NCBI GenBank assembly: GCA_000727475.1 | Contig: KL647289.1 | Span: forward strand, 1,821,079-1,885,078 | DNA length: 64,000 nucleotides | Source of the DNA: Sarcocystis neurona | Taxonomy: Eukaryota; Apicomplexa; Conoidasida; Eucoccidiorida; Sarcocystidae | Reading direction: 5' to 3' | Part shown: positions 46,601-59,051 of the stretch, in pieces | Layout of the letters: every line of letters begins with the position of its first letter | How positions within the stretch are numbered: the stretch's first letter is position 1 | Translations under genes and position numbers: made by a program | The notes under the pieces: generated by a model | Database searches by the model: none | What the model was told of the DNA's origin: nothing | The model's input: the letters and a program-made list of their open reading frames with translations, nothing else

Positions 46601-49600
46601 AACTTTTACAATGACAGTCTGTGACGCATCGGTGACAAGTGTCGGCGGAGACGACACTCTCTGTTTTACTTGATTTGGTAGAGTCAGCAACGACTCTGCT
46701 TTTCTGTGGAACTGTTGTCTTGCGAGATGTGTGCTGGTGCTGCGTGAGTGTGTGAGTTTGCAGCACGCGCGTAATGCGAGAGGTCCTTGTCGCTTCACCA
46801 CGAGAATTTCTTGCTCCTGTAGGGGCTGTCCCAGTGGGCGTGCGTTTCCGTTGACTCGCTGACAAACCCTGGTGTTCCTTGTCTTTATGCAGGTGTCTCT
46901 TAGGCTTATTGCTGTCGTCTTGAGGACGTTGAGGTGTACCCGCATGAGCCGGGCAACTCGCAAGACTAGTGGAAGTTTCAGAGTCATCTCGTTCGCTTTG
47001 TATTCCTTGGCTCCGTTGCCGCAACTTGTTGACACTTTCAAGTCCCTCTACCGCTTCTAGAGCGGAAGTATTTTTGCTTTTTTCCCTTGTGGGCGTCGGC
47101 GATGAGGAGCTACAGTTGAAGATTTTGAGTAGAGGAGCACCAGTAGGCGGAACGTTTTTTTCCTTCTTTCCTATGTTTACATTGCGTGCCGTTGGGAGGA
47201 GGCCCCCTCGAACATTTTCCTCACCAAAAGGGAGCCGTGGTGTCTTCTCCTTGAGCCTATTCGTTCGGCTATCCTCTCGTTTTTCACAGTTCCTACATCT
47301 TGTATTGAGCTTGTGTACCCTCTGACAAGCCGAAGAAGCTTTCACAGTTGCGTCCAGCCTCTTGATTTCTTTATACGTTTTGGAAGGTGGAGAATTGATG
47401 TGCGTGTCCGCCGGACTTCGTTGGAGACTGCTGATCTGACTCAAATCTTCTTGCAGTTTTTCTGTCACTTGCGCGACCGTTAAAGATAGACTGGCATCCT
47501 CGTACGGAATCGAAGTGTAGCACGACGCTGTTGACGCAGTGAAGCGTGCGCTCTCCTCATACACAGTTTTGTCAGCACTTTTCTTTGAAAACTTCGTCTC
47601 ATCTCTGCTCTGCACACTTCCTGCCGTGGAAGCCGTTTGTCTATCTGTCGCGTGAGGCGTAGTCTCCTCCATTTCCTTTGAAGCGCTGCGACGAAGGCAG
47701 CGCACGGAGTCACCGCCTGTGCCCTTTTTTTCTGGTTGGTTTCCCCCATCGTCGATCAGTCTCAGTAACATATCTTGCACTTCTTTCAGCTCCACACACA
47801 GCGTCTGCCTGCTGATGTCTTCCCGTCTGTACGGCAGGTCCACGTCTGCCACGCGGGGGGGAACTGTCGCGTGCGCCCTATCATCTCCAGGATTTCGGAC
47901 TTTTGTAGCGCTGGCAGGAACCACGCAGCAACCAAGAAAGCATCAGGAGTCACGAGTTTCCACTCGGTGCAGACTAGTAGGCACAGGTGTATGTCCCAGT
48001 ACGCCTCATCCCCTTCATGCTTGGTTGGCTCCATGGATTCACGGCACCAGTGTTTGCCAAGCGTACGACGTGCGCTTACACCAGCAGTAGGTAGATAGGC
48101 TCAGGCGCAAATTATGGAAAACCTACGCGTGACTCGACATGCAGAAGATCCAGTATGGTGGCTTGCCCAGTGTAGCACAGCAGTGTGAGTACGTAATTAC
48201 GAGAGCTGAATGCGGTCATCGCATCCTAAAAGACTTATCGCTGCCTGTGTAACGTAGAAGGATGAAGCATTTTCTAAGCCAGGAGGAATTCGTACCTAGT
48301 AGCTCTTTCACTCCTCTGGGACAGTTTCACCTCTGTTTGTGCCGCCGTGCCAATTCCAAAGAAAACGCTCTGGCTGTGATCTCCAGGACATTCTGCAGCC
48401 GCAGTTTGCGCAGCAACTAGCACAACAATGGGACCACACGATCTCGAGTCACAGAAATCACGAAAAGTGTACTCAGTAACCTAGCCAGGCGTTCCTTCGT
48501 GATACATGTAAGACAGTAAACCCACAGCGCACAACTTTATACAGGCGATGACATCTTTGGCGCAGGACCACACGGCAGTTCAGTTACCCTGTGAGAGTCC
48601 GGGGACAGATGGCTCCTGAGCTGCACCATTTGGTCTACCAGGCTCCTCGTTGTGAGCCTTCGAGACAAGAGCCTGGCAACCCGAAGTGAAGCTACAGCTT
48701 TGTGGAATGGCCTCCGAAACCTGTTGCAGGTGCCGCGGTAGACCTGAGGCTTCCGTCGTTTTGTCATGTCCCGTGGAACAAGACAACTTTTCCAAGATGC
48801 TCTCAGTAGCTTCACTGTCGCCACCGGAAAAAAATCGTGCTAAACCTGTAGTAGAGGCATGCCTTTTCCGTTCTGTCGTTGATGTTTCCTTCTCGTCAGT
48901 TGCGCTGTTTCCCTCCCGTGACGAAGTGCCCACACAGACGCCACACGTGTGTCGCTCCTGCGGCCACCCTGCTCCAATCCTTCTGTAGGGAGGGTCTTTT
49001 TCGTATATGGGAGAACTCGGTTGGCTTTCTGAACATGTTCGATTTATCGAGTGAAGAGATGGACCAAGATCCCGCAGCATTTGAGCATTTTGTGCACCTC
49101 CTAACTGGATGCTTGAAGATAGACAGTTCTCATTCCGAAAACTGCTGTACGAAGCACTGCACTGTATCCAACCGGACGTCCAAGGCTGCCTGCAAAAGTC
49201 GTCTCCTCGTTTCAAAGCGGAAATGCTATGTTGTCGGAAGAGTTCTGGATCGAAACAATCAGTCTGCATTATGCCAGCCCCGGTGGACGCAGCCCTGATT
49301 CCGGCTTTCGGTCTGAAATGCTCCAGCTCGTTCACGGCGTATCCACCCGCTGTGCATGATTCTGCAGTGGTCTGCTGCGGATCTGACCATGATCCACCGA
49401 GCGGACAGGGAGCAGAGAGGTACGGGGAAAGGCAGGCGCACGAATCCATCTTCCTTATCGTCCCCGGCTCCACGTGTGTAGGACCCAGGGGGTGCCGAGG
49501 GTGCTTGTGGGGTTGAGTCACATTAAGAAGCCCGTCAGTTCTGAAGCATTTCTCGACAAGAGAGAACTTCCGACGCTGTCCCATGCTACTCTGTCCTCTG

Positions 49601-51305
49601 ATCTCATTCTGCGGAGACTCAGTTAACCGCCTTGACCGCATGAGTTGCACGGTGTTGCTGGGGATTTGGCCAGCAAGGCCACTTTCTGTGTGAACGTATC
49701 CGCACTCGAGCTCTTCTATGCAGTTGTGTTCCACCTCAGCTGCCTCCATTTGCGCACTGAGCACCTCCTCGCAGGCCGTCCTCTGTGAGAAAGTGCCATT
49801 CGTTTTGGTGTTCGTTGTTGCGTCTGCTTCCGAGGGGATGGCGCAAGTTGCCCCAATGTGAAGTTCACACCCGGGTGAAGCGCACGAAGGAAGACACACT
49901 TCCCCCGCAGGCCACGTAAGTGCGTTTTCGGTTTCGATGCAAGCACGAAGACGCTGTTGATTTGACGTTGCTGAACGGATGTTGATCCCCCACCGAAGGC
50001 TTTCGTCTTCTCGCCGTTCCCGTCCCGGGCTTGTATACGCGTCTCTACGACGAACGTGACATGGCGTAGACGGACTGGCTTGTTGACAAAGAGAGCAAGA
50101 CGCTTCCTGGGAAGAAGGAATTTGGGGAATATTTGCAGCTGAGAGGGATCCTGGCAGCTCAGCTCCCAACAAAGATGGAATAGGCGAAGGTTCCCGCACT
50201 GCAGATACAAAGGTTCAGTCACAACAGTGCAATTTGCTAACAAAGCGTTGTTTCCACAAGCAGACATGCATTGCCGGCGGAAGACATCCCGGTTGCGAAT
50301 CACAGGACTGCTGGAGGCAGCTACAAATTGCCTTGAGCGTCTGAATTGTTGTACCCATACGCGATTATTTTTTGTACAGACGAGATTCGGGGGCGTCTTG
50401 AAACGCGGCGTACAGACATAACCCTACTGAGGCACACATCAGCGTGTATGCGGTGACACAGACGCCCTCGTGTCGTGCATCTGCACAACTAGATACGTAT
50501 TGTTGCTGTATAAGAGGTAAAGCTGACCTTGATCTGAGCAGCTGACCGGATCACGTGTGCAAGTGCAACGCGTACAAATGTTGTCCTCGTGGCAGCATCC
50601 ACTTTCGCCGTCAAAATGCAGGGCGCATCCAGGAGAGGATGGCGACACTTTTATCGGCTGGAACGCTTCATGAGATCCTGCTGGGTGGGCAAAGATGTTT
50701 GACCTTTCTGAAGCCTCATATGCAGCGTAGGACAACTGCGCGGGTGGTGGCCCGTTTTGGTGCGCGTCATACGCTGGTGCGTGTGCTGCGTCAACGGCGC
50801 TCTGAGAGAAACAAGTGTCGCTGACTCTCGTGGCCGGCCCGATAGTGGAGAACGCCTTCGCCGAACGCCGTTGCTTGCTTTTGTCAAGAGAGGCCGGCAA
50901 AAAGATGCCCTCTTTTATTGTTTCGACGTTGTGAGCGCGATCTGTTGGTTCCATCCAAGCGAAGGAGTCTTCTCTACTGCAGTGTTCCGCTACATGTTTG
51001 TTCGACACCGTCATCAGACCGACCTCATACCCTCGCAATGAAGCTATATAATTGGATACAGGAACAGCACTGTGCGCTGCGTTTACATCAGCAAGTTTCT
51101 GCTCCGACACAAGTAGCAGGGCTTCCAACGCTGAAATGTCGTCCCTGAGCTTGCAGAGTCCAGCAGACTCGCCCTTTAACTCGCCCATTTCATGGTCGTG
51201 CAATGAACTGTCTTGAGTTGCTAACGATGGATTCCCAGCGGAAGGCGATCGATAGCCAATCTCCCTTTGATTGAACGGTTGTACTTCGGAGACTAACTTT
51301 CCCAT
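40670..51305 (-). CDS. Giant mostly disordered coccidian protein (~2,730 residues), unidentified
   Basis: Twelve exons chain in phase on minus: 50528-51305, 48588-50198, 47985-48074, 43438-47899, 42651-43006, 42496-42524, 41844-42139, 41665-41794, 41359-41437, 41010-41188, 40869-40946, 40670-40774. ATG 51305 (AAAATGG context) begins MGKLVSEV: Gly2 and Ser6 fit an N-myristoylation signal. A short coiled-coil-like part follows (LRDDISALEALLLVSEQKLA). Exon 2 is Ser/Pro/Cys-rich. The 4.46-kb exon 4 is Ser/Thr/Arg/Glu-rich, low in hydrophobics, and looks intrinsically disordered; it ends at a perfect GACCA|GTAAGT donor. Downstream parts look folded (RIFIILLKDSGGVSWDLRAL). The last exon has a membrane-span-like YIHFFIVVHLIVLLSL near the C terminus. 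Exons 3 and 6 and the exon 7 donor are less certain. No homology recognised. Confidence 0.65.
43438..47899 (-). CDS. 4.46-kb disordered exon of the giant protein
   Basis: An uninterrupted frame of 1,486 codons, by far the longest in the repeat-poor part. Codon and residue use are even, with no homopolymer tracts, in contrast to the helicase. Clusters of Ser/Arg/Lys/Thr suggest many phosphorylation sites. The acceptor is either 47899 (phase-compatible with the preceding exon) or the better polypyrimidine-preceded AG giving 47910. The 3' donor is canonical. Confidence 0.8.
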
Positions 51306-52043
51306 TTTGTTCTGGTGGTGACCTTTCTGATGGTGCGGAAAGATGAAGGAGGACACAATGAGACCGCTATATTGTTGTCAGCAAAATGTGTCGGTCGTGT
51401 CTGTCGAACTAGGCTTTCTGAATTAACATAATTTTGTCCTCTCTCGTTCGCACACAAAGATCTGCCAAACAAGCCACCTGAGTGGTCGAAAGCCCGCAAA
51501 GAACGTACGCGTGAAATATAGGGACGCAACCAATGGGATGTCAGTCTTAAAAAGGGGCCCGTCCGCACTCCGCACGACTACGTGTAGGACAGCTCTGCGT
51601 TCTCAGAAGGACACTGTGGGTTCTGGAGATCTACAATCCTAAAAGCTGTTGCCGTTCAGGCTGTCACGTTGTGCACGATTACTTACATGTTGGTACAGCG
51701 TTTGTTCCGGGGAGGGCAGTTCCATTGCCTCAGCTTCGGCATCCGCATCGACATACGTTATGCAGCGGGATTAACGCGCCATCTGCGTGCCCTGTGCATG
51801 TAAAACTGTAATGTCATACGAGGCACAAGTACTTCTGGAGGACAGCCCATGACCAGACTTCTCATATTTGAATCTGTGCAGTGCTAGCCACACATGTGTA
51901 GACGCACACACCATGTATGCATATATATATATATATATATAGATAGATAGATACACACACACAAAGATATGCGCGTTCGTATACATATATATGTGTCGCA
52001 TTGTACGCGCGGCCTGCATGTCTGCAGAGTTGTGCACGCGCCG
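51306..52043. other. Intergenic stretch, 5' of the giant gene
   Basis: Mixed sequence with a short TA/GATA microsatellite at 51918-51958. It should contain the promoter of the giant gene and the 3' end of the next minus gene. No motif could be named. Confidence 0.5.
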
Positions 52044-53967
52044 TCAGTCTGACGGTAGTATTTCCTGAACTGGTGTCCCTGCAACAAACATTGATAACTG
52101 GCACTGGAGCGGTTGCTGAAGTTGAAACCGGATACTTATGCTAGTGGAAAAGCAATCTAGGTGCTGACTACGCCGCTTGCAGAGGAACTGTGTGACTGCC
52201 TCGCCATGTACACGGCACTCACGCGAAGACTGCAGGACGTGTGCGGAACGACACCAGGCGTGAACAATGACGTCGACAGGTGTCACCTACACCGGAAGCT
52301 CTCTTGCGCCTTACTGGTGGGCTTGAAGTAATGTCGTGCGTTTTTCGCACTTTCCAGGTATCAGTTGGAATATCAGAAATATGTTTCGGTAGCTACTTTG
52401 AACGCCTCGGGTACCCCTACCTGTTTTGTTGCTGGTATGTGGGGCCACTCAGTGTACTTAACGTGCCCGGTAGTGTGTAGAACCTCTACACAACATTCGT
52501 TCTGTACACGGAAAAGTCTTCTGGAGACGGAAACGACAAAATGTCCTTCTGAGCGTTACGGCTTCTTTGAAACGTGCGGTGCGGTAAGTAGGTCCTTACT
52601 TATCGGTGTGACCGATGGGCTAAGCACGGCACTGATCGCGTACGTGCGTTAAAGCGGGGGCCACCATGATAGCGACACAGGAAAAAAGTCGGTAGGGCGC
52701 ATTCGTGCCTCGTGGGCACACGACTACCTCTGCAGGAGCGAAGGACACGGAATTGGTGAGCTCTCTACGGTCAACGTCGTGTGCTTTTCGTGCCTTCAGT
52801 GGTATTTGTTCCAGCGTCAGTGGTAATTCCCGGCAAGGTGTGCAAAGCCACAGCGGTTCATTGACAGCTGTGCCCTGTGATTTAAATACAAGGCCAAGCG
52901 CATCGCAGATCCACCGTTGCCCACGCGGTGAAAAAGATGGCTTTTCGGTCCAGATCTGCATTTACGTTACCCCTCTATCAGTACAGAGATGCACAGGCGC
53001 TTCTGTTGTGTCCACTCCACCTAAGTGTAATTGGTGTTGCAGAAGATCGGAGAGATACTCCAGTCAAAAAAAATGTGCAGAACGGAGTAGCCGGCATACA
53101 CACAGCCGTGACGCTTGCTGGCCGTCGACGCCAGCTCGTCTCGTAACCAATTATGGACGCCACAGCTTACATCTACGCTGGGAATTTTCTGACCCCCAAA
53201 TTCTATGTGTGCTCGCCGGAGCTCAGGCTGTGCAGGCTCACATGGGCTTCGCGAGCAAGGCTGAGGCCCTTCTCGCAGTAGACCGTGCTTTTTTTACTCT
53301 CCTCTGCCTTCGAAATATATGCAGTGCGCTTAAGTGGCAAAGCCTCTGCAGTTCCCCTACAACGCACTCATCATTACGAAGCCGTGTTCGTTTGTCTCTT
53401 GAGTGCATAAATAAAATCGACAAGAGCAGCGACTGCTTTCAAAACACTCGTGGTAAAGACATATGCTGAAGAGAGCGACGTGACGACGCAAGAGCTGTGC
53501 CTTGCTGCTGCACCTTCACTAATATTTAAGTAACTCCTTCACTGTGAGAGCTGCGGCCTCGCACGAGAATGAAAAAGCCTGTAAGCGAGATCCCTTGCAG
53601 GATCTGCGACCAAACCAACCCACAATGCGCAGCGCTCTCAAAGAAAAAGATACATGACGTTTTGCCCCCAATCGACACGGGATGCACAGCGGAAGACTCC
53701 ACCTGGACAGGACGGGTACCATTTGAGGCGCAAATCTATTTGCATGTCCCCGACAGTGTGTGGACACCTACAGAGGGTTGCGCTCAATTTTAATGTTGCT
53801 TCACTTTTTCCCCATCGCAATTGCGATGCCTCAGACGGATACCAGGAGAGGATCAGCCAAAGGTTACTACGTTGATTTTCTAACGTCTTGGTAGGCTTGA
53901 AGGAAATAGATATAATACGGCCTACGCGCGCAGACGCTTGCTCGCTCTCTTCGACCGTCCGCGCCAT
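52044..53967 (-). CDS. Unidentified ~405-residue protein, seven exons
   Basis: Phase-consistent chain: 53659-53967 (ATG, MARTVEESEQASARVGR, then a beta-rich part with LWLILSWYPSEASQLRW), 53520-53578 (AFSFSCEAAALTVKELLKY), 53378-53435 (SRCSCRFYLCTQETNEHGF), 53102-53227 (RRAHIEFGGQKIPSVDVSCG), 52633-52955 (IWTEKPSFSPRGQRWICDAL), 52421-52520 (RLFRVQNECCVEVLHTTGHV), 52044-52286 (VTPVDVIVHAWCRSAHVLQS, stop 52044). The frame is open upstream of ATG 53967, so an earlier exon is possible. The first donor (AAC|GTCATG) is weak. No signal peptide or span stands out; Cys and His are frequent. Function not recognised. A 254-codon plus-strand frame overlaps as antisense. Confidence 0.55.
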
Positions 53968-55383
53968 GCAGCCGCACAGCGCTGCAAGAGGTGCCAAAGA
54001 GCGAACAGCAAACAACTCAGGAGTAGTTGGCCGTATCTCGCACCCGCTGCGGGGGTGAAAATCCACACTCCATCGTGAACACGAGCGCGAAGGACCGGAG
54101 ACCACAGTCTACGTGTGTGCCTTAGTGCACGCACCGGAGCGGATGAAGCAAAAACTTGTAGGATAGAAAAAAGGCTATCGATAAGTAAAATTTGATTCGC
54201 AGTTGGGCACCATTCACGCCTGTGATGATACCAGCAGTCGCCAACGTACACTTAAGAGTTAGGCGTTGCTTGTGCCACATCTGTCAGTGCCAATAATAAA
54301 AGGTGCTTCTCCTTGACTGGACGACCTTGCAGAATGAAGGTGATATCCTTTTGGGCGCAATGGCGAATTGTAGGTATATTTCGCTGGAAGTTGTGGCAGT
54401 GTACGGTGTGCAAAATACCACTCAATCCTTATATCAATTGAAATTTACAATCAGTACCAAAGTCGTGAACACCGCTTGATTCCACGTAGAGGCTTTCTCT
54501 CACGAGATCACCTGGATGAAAAACAAAGCTCAGCAGGGCAGACAGCGCCATTGCAGAGGGGCTGGTAGGATTTAATCCCACATGCGCGCAAGCACCACCT
54601 TCCCAGAAAAGCCGTGTGAGACGGCAAAAGGTATCCTTTCTTCAAGAGGGCGCCGAGACATGAGAACCTGCTGCACAGTTTACACGCTTTAGGCTAGTGT
54701 GATACATAGTCTGCCGTCTGTGTACCTGTTAAACAAGAATTGCTATCAGTAGTTTCATGTAAATTTGTACTCTGGAGGCAAGTCGGCTGCGAATTCAGGC
54801 CGTCCAACACACCAACCGTGCTCACCCTGCAGAAGATAGCGACGAGCGATCAACAACAATCTCAGCAGTTCTACCAGCGTGGTAGTTCAAGTGCATAGAA
54901 TGGACGTGTAGAGGTGACAAGAACAACCTGCGACAGATTAATTCGAAGAGACATGCATACACTTGTGTGCTTAACGGCAAACCTAAGAAGTCAGGAGCAA
55001 GCGAATAAGAACTGTTCTAACGCATGTCCACCCTCGAGGGATCCTCTGATACGCAGTAGGATACTCTCATAAGGATAGAGGGGCCATATACCGTGGATAA
55101 CACAGGCGATAGCATGTGGCCGTAAAACTCCTGGATGTGAAGATCCGGAGTGTCTTAAAGTTCGTGTTCTCTGTGCTGGCAGAGTTCGTGAGGATAACGA
55201 GCAAGATACCGCTTAACCTGAACAGGTACACTGTGACGTGCGTCATTCCCTTGAAGACGTTGACATACGCGGACCTATCTCTGTTCTTGGTGGTCGCCGT
55301 GCAATCACCTTGAAATGGGTTCTGGCGAACGGTCACAACTATCAAAAATGTGCCCGCATCTGAGGACGAACTCACGAACTGTC
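53968..55383. other. Intergenic stretch without visible gene
   Basis: Repeat-poor sequence with frequent stops in all frames from 54260 to 55050; nothing longer than about 60 codons there. A ~100-codon minus frame at 55067-55387 has no supporting splice sites. Confidence 0.6.
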
Positions 55384-56418
55384 TCATATAGGAAGGTGAA
55401 TGTCAAGAGAGTCTGCCTTTTTTGCATTTTCCGCGCAGACAAAGTCTACCGCGAGAAAAAGTGTACAACGGTGTGTATGGCACACGAGCGCATCCGTCGT
55501 ACACACTCGATACCCAACCGTGAAAAGAAACGATGGTCGCGCCACTACACTTCTCCATCTGTCGGCAGAGTGGTACACATACTGATGTCCTGACGCGGCA
55601 AATACTGCAAAATGAAATAAATACACATGGATGCTTAGGAAGCAATGTACCGATTTGTGCACGTACGTGTCGAGAAACATCGAAACGATGTCGCACTCCC
55701 TTGTGTCGGCGCGGTGCCGTGTCTAGCGGCGTAGCACGCCGCACAGTACGAAGTAGTGTACTTCACCCGATACACTGTTAGATATATTTTGAGTAACTCA
55801 GGAGAACACTCTGGGACAAACAGCCAAACAGGCTGCTGAATGTCAGCTTTCCCCACCACACAGCACCTCGGTAGCTGTGTCAGCACAGAAACATAGTAGT
55901 TCCTGCTAGACAACGAAACCGGGCTTGCCCGAGCAAGTTACGGGCACGGCTGAATTCAGGTTGCTTGCAAGGACAAAGAAGTGGTACAGTGATTCAGCAC
56001 TCGACATCATGGATTCGAAATGTTAGGCACTACCACAACGCATCAAGGGGCGGCTCCCGCAACGTTTGCAGTGTGTTTTTCTACTAGTGTGGTTTGTGTT
56101 GCACACGTGCTAGGCGTCGGCCCCAGTCGGAAGGGCAGGGATTTTCCGTGTTTGATACTCACGTCCGACACAAGGACGACGTGACACGTCTGTAGCACGT
56201 CCGTGCACGGCCTTACACGTCCATACTGCACATCGCGGCTTGCCAATGAAGCTGCTCAACCACATTGTTTTGGGGAGAAAGGATTGTTTTCTCTTCGAGC
56301 TCTCGTAGGCGTAGGTGGTTGCTGACGGAGCATGGTGAAGTATTGGTAGCGTGTGAAAAATTTCTCGTACGCAAGCCCTCTTGTTTCTTTGCCTCGAAAA
56401 TGTTCGCGCAGACTTCCG
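55384..56418 (-). CDS. Partial unidentified gene, three linked 3' exons
   Basis: Exons chain in phase: 56232-56418 (VCANIFEAKKQEGLRTRNFS and later ELEEKTILSPQNNVVEQ), 55667-55905 (NYYVSVLTQLPRCCVVGKAD and DIQQPVWLFVPECSPELLKI), and terminal 55384-55604 (FAASGHQYVYHSADRWRSVV, stop 55384). The terminal acceptor TTTATTTCATTTTGCAG is strong, and the middle donor ACAC|GTACGTG is canonical. The 56232 donor (GAT|GTGCAG) is less certain; a 27-base alternative exon ends at a GTGAGT near 56165. The 5' end is missing and may lie beyond 56450, close to or overlapping the divergent plus-strand gene. Cys-rich, beta-rich text; no family recognised. Confidence 0.55.
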
Positions 56419-56899
56419 CTCGTGAAAGGTGCAGACAAGGGCAACGGTGCAAAATGAGCGCGGTAATTTTTGGTGCCCTTCACCGTGGTTGTCTCTAGAG
56501 AGCTTACAATCTATGAGCCACTTTGATAAATAGTACTGATAAATGCCTCATTGTCCTTTACAGCCCATCAGTGTCGTCTCCCGACGAAGACAAGCACAGG
56601 TGTACAGTTGTATGTATATACCCGTATGTGTGGAGCTTAATAGCGGCCGTTTCTACCTGCGTTGCAATGTCTTGGGGTGCAGCATCTCGTCGGGTGCATT
56701 CTGTTTCCCAAAGGTCCCGTGAAGCACAGCGAAGAATGGTTTTACTGGTGCGCATATACGTCGATGAATATCTGTGCAGCAGGAGCTGCACCTCAGTGCA
56801 ACTCCTCGAGTGCACTGTTGTTCTTCACATATAACCATCGTTACAGAGCGATGTAGTTTGGTGGCAGCCTGTCGAGCGCAGCATCGTCCACGTGTCCCC

Positions 56900-57634
56900 A
56901 TGGTTGCTTTCATGTCCACAAGTTTCCTGGGCGAGCGCTTTCCTGAGGAAACGCGGAGTTTATTGCCAAAAAGGGCTTCCACCTACCGCCAGTGCTGCTG
57001 TTGCTCGGTTGGGACGGGGGTGACGCTGTGGGCGGTTTTTTTGGTGGGTGTTTCGCTGTACTTTGTATTCGATTTAAACATCAAGGGAGCCATATTCACA
57101 ACGGGTGCCGTTGTAAGTCTACTTACGGCGGCGCTGCTCCTGTTTGCGGCTGGGCAGCAAAACGCCTTCCTCGCCTACATCGCCTTCTACATGCAGATCC
57201 TCGTCTACGTAGCGTGGACTGCTCAGGCAGCTGTGTCCTGTGTCGCACTGTGGCAGATGAAGAATGCTGCTGCTGGCGAAACTGGTTTTCCACCTACCTC
57301 ATGGGACCTGTTCCACCCGCTAAGAGCTGTCCTCAGCGAGTATCCAGTTGGTCAACGGAACTCGGAGGGACCCACCAAAAGATTACTGTCCACTTTTCGG
57401 CAAGTGGATATTCCATTGTATCTTTATGAAGCTCTTGTTGTTGCCTTCTACGCCCTGCAGTTGGCACTGGCTTACTTCGTGCTTCGCATGCTGTGGAGCT
57501 TCTACAGGATTCTGCAAGTAGGCGGCACTGCCTTTGAAGGAAAAGCCGCTGAAGAGCTGGAAGAGGCCACTCTACGATATCAGCTGCCTTCTTACACGGC
57601 TGACGAAACCCCGCGCGAGGAACAGCAGGCGTGA
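56900..57634 (+). CDS. LAPTM/MTP-like four-span endosomal membrane protein
   Basis: Single-exon frame of 244 residues from ATG 56900 (an in-frame upstream start at 56774 would add 42 residues). It has four hydrophobic segments: roughly residues 39-58, 65-84, 89-114 and 186-213. The first span follows YRQCCCCSVGTGVTLWAVFL, which resembles the CC-x-C-x-VRTGT entry of lysosome-associated protein transmembrane 4 (Pfam Mtp). The last span ends FVLRMLWSFYRILQ, like the VWNCYRY ending in that family, and the tail LRYQLPSYTADE resembles its Leu-Pro-x-Tyr sorting motif. In animals such proteins sit in late endosomes or lysosomes and affect lipid and cargo traffic. The fold assignment is inference from motif layout; an unrelated tetraspan protein is the alternative. 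Confidence 0.6.
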   Translation: MVAFMSTSFLGERFPEETRSLLPKRASTYRQCCCCSVGTGVTLWAVFLVGVSLYFVFDLNIKGAIFTTGAVVSLLTAALLLFAAGQQNAFLAYIAFYMQILVYVAWTAQAAVSCVALWQMKNAAAGETGFPPTSWDLFHPLRAVLSEYPVGQRNSEGPTKRLLSTFRQVDIPLYLYEALVVAFYALQLALAYFVLRMLWSFYRILQVGGTAFEGKAAEELEEATLRYQLPSYTADETPREEQQA

Positions 57635-59051
57635 AGATCACACCTGGATTATCGGGCAAACTAAGAGAGACAGCAGACACTAAACGGGGAGGCTCTGCCC
57701 CGTTGCTGGCCGCCTTCAAAGTTTGCAGGTCCAAGGCCGTTAAGCCGTGCAGTACGCGAAGCTGTTGTGAGACGCGTAAGGCGTGCTGTACCGCAGTGGC
57801 TGGAGGACGGCTTCGATTCTGCAGCGCCGTCCATACGGACAAGTACGATTGCCGCCCTCTTAACACGACATGTGCAGGTGCTGCACATAGTTTGCAAAAA
57901 GTGTATTCAGGCCGCTACCTGAAAGCCAACCGTGCCTCCATGCAAGCAGAGGTACTCTACATTAGCTGTGGTCGCGTTTTTCCCGTCGGACAAACTTTTT
58001 AATGCCTGCATTTGAACGAATACTTGTACCGGAACGGAAAGAGGTGTTCTGTGTTGGGGAAAGCAAAGCCTTCCGTCCTCAACTAGAGACTGTACCTGCC
58101 CGTCGATCGCTGATGTCCCTCCGCAACTCTGTGAAGTGTATCAGTCGTGCTGCAGTTAGCTCACGGTGGCACAATGTCACTGTAGTGTGCTACGGACGGT
58201 TCGCGTACCCAGTTTGGCTTTCTGTCGTGTTTTGCATGTGAGCTTCCATACAGAAGGTGTTACAGGTGATTCTTAGGCACAGGCAGCACCTCGAGTAGTT
58301 ACTGCCAGCTACCAAGATGTCGAGTGTGCCCAGCCTCAGCAATCTATTTTAAATTTGGTCCCTGATCCATATCTTTGTGTACATGTGTTCCACGCAGCAT
58401 GGGACAGTGAATGAATACAACTACTTGACGCAGTTACGTTGTGCTTGACTTCGGGGCTGTCTTACGCCTTTGCGTGAACGCAGATATCGAAAAATTCTGT
58501 TTATTCTGCCGGCCGTCTCCTCTGTGGATACATACAAACGTGTTTATGTGTCATATATATATATATATGTTGTACACGCGTGCACCGTGCAGGGCCAGAC
58601 AAGCAATCACTTTCTGTACAGGGTTGTTGTACATGACACGTGTACCAGTCACATATGTATGTGCACGTTGAGCGCTCGTATGTCGAGTCGCCCCTTGCGC
58701 CGTGCACACATTTCCTGAACGGGTATTTTACCTGTAACCGGCAACGTGCATCCACACCGATTCAGTTTTACGATCCATAATACAAGGACCGGCAGCGCTA
58801 GGCTCAAAAGTCGCCTTCTATTGAAGTTCCTAAACTACGAAGACTATGAAAAAAAGTGCGGTTTGTGGAAATTAGAGTGTACCAAAATGTGTGTATATCC
58901 TCCTTCACGTGCGCATCTTCTCTAGGAGCGCATACACTACACATAGCCTCACGTATGCATGGAGACAGTACAGATACGCACTGAGAATTACAACTGCTCG
59001 TAGAATACGTACGTCACAAATTGCCACTCACGTGCATTTACTCGTGTGCAA
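57635..59051. other. Intergenic stretch
   Basis: Probable 3' untranslated DNA of both flanking convergent genes. Plus frames 57631-58002 and 58002-58241 are open but begin right after the LAPTM-like stop and show no splice support. A short TA tract lies at 58556-58568. Confidence 0.5.

Noticed and set aside
52705..53469. 254-codon plus-strand open frame
   Set aside because: Antisense to five phase-linked minus-strand exons with better protein-like text; no plus-strand start context or homology.
57333..57866. 177-codon minus frame
   Set aside because: Antisense of the LAPTM-like gene end and its 3' flank; no supporting splice sites.
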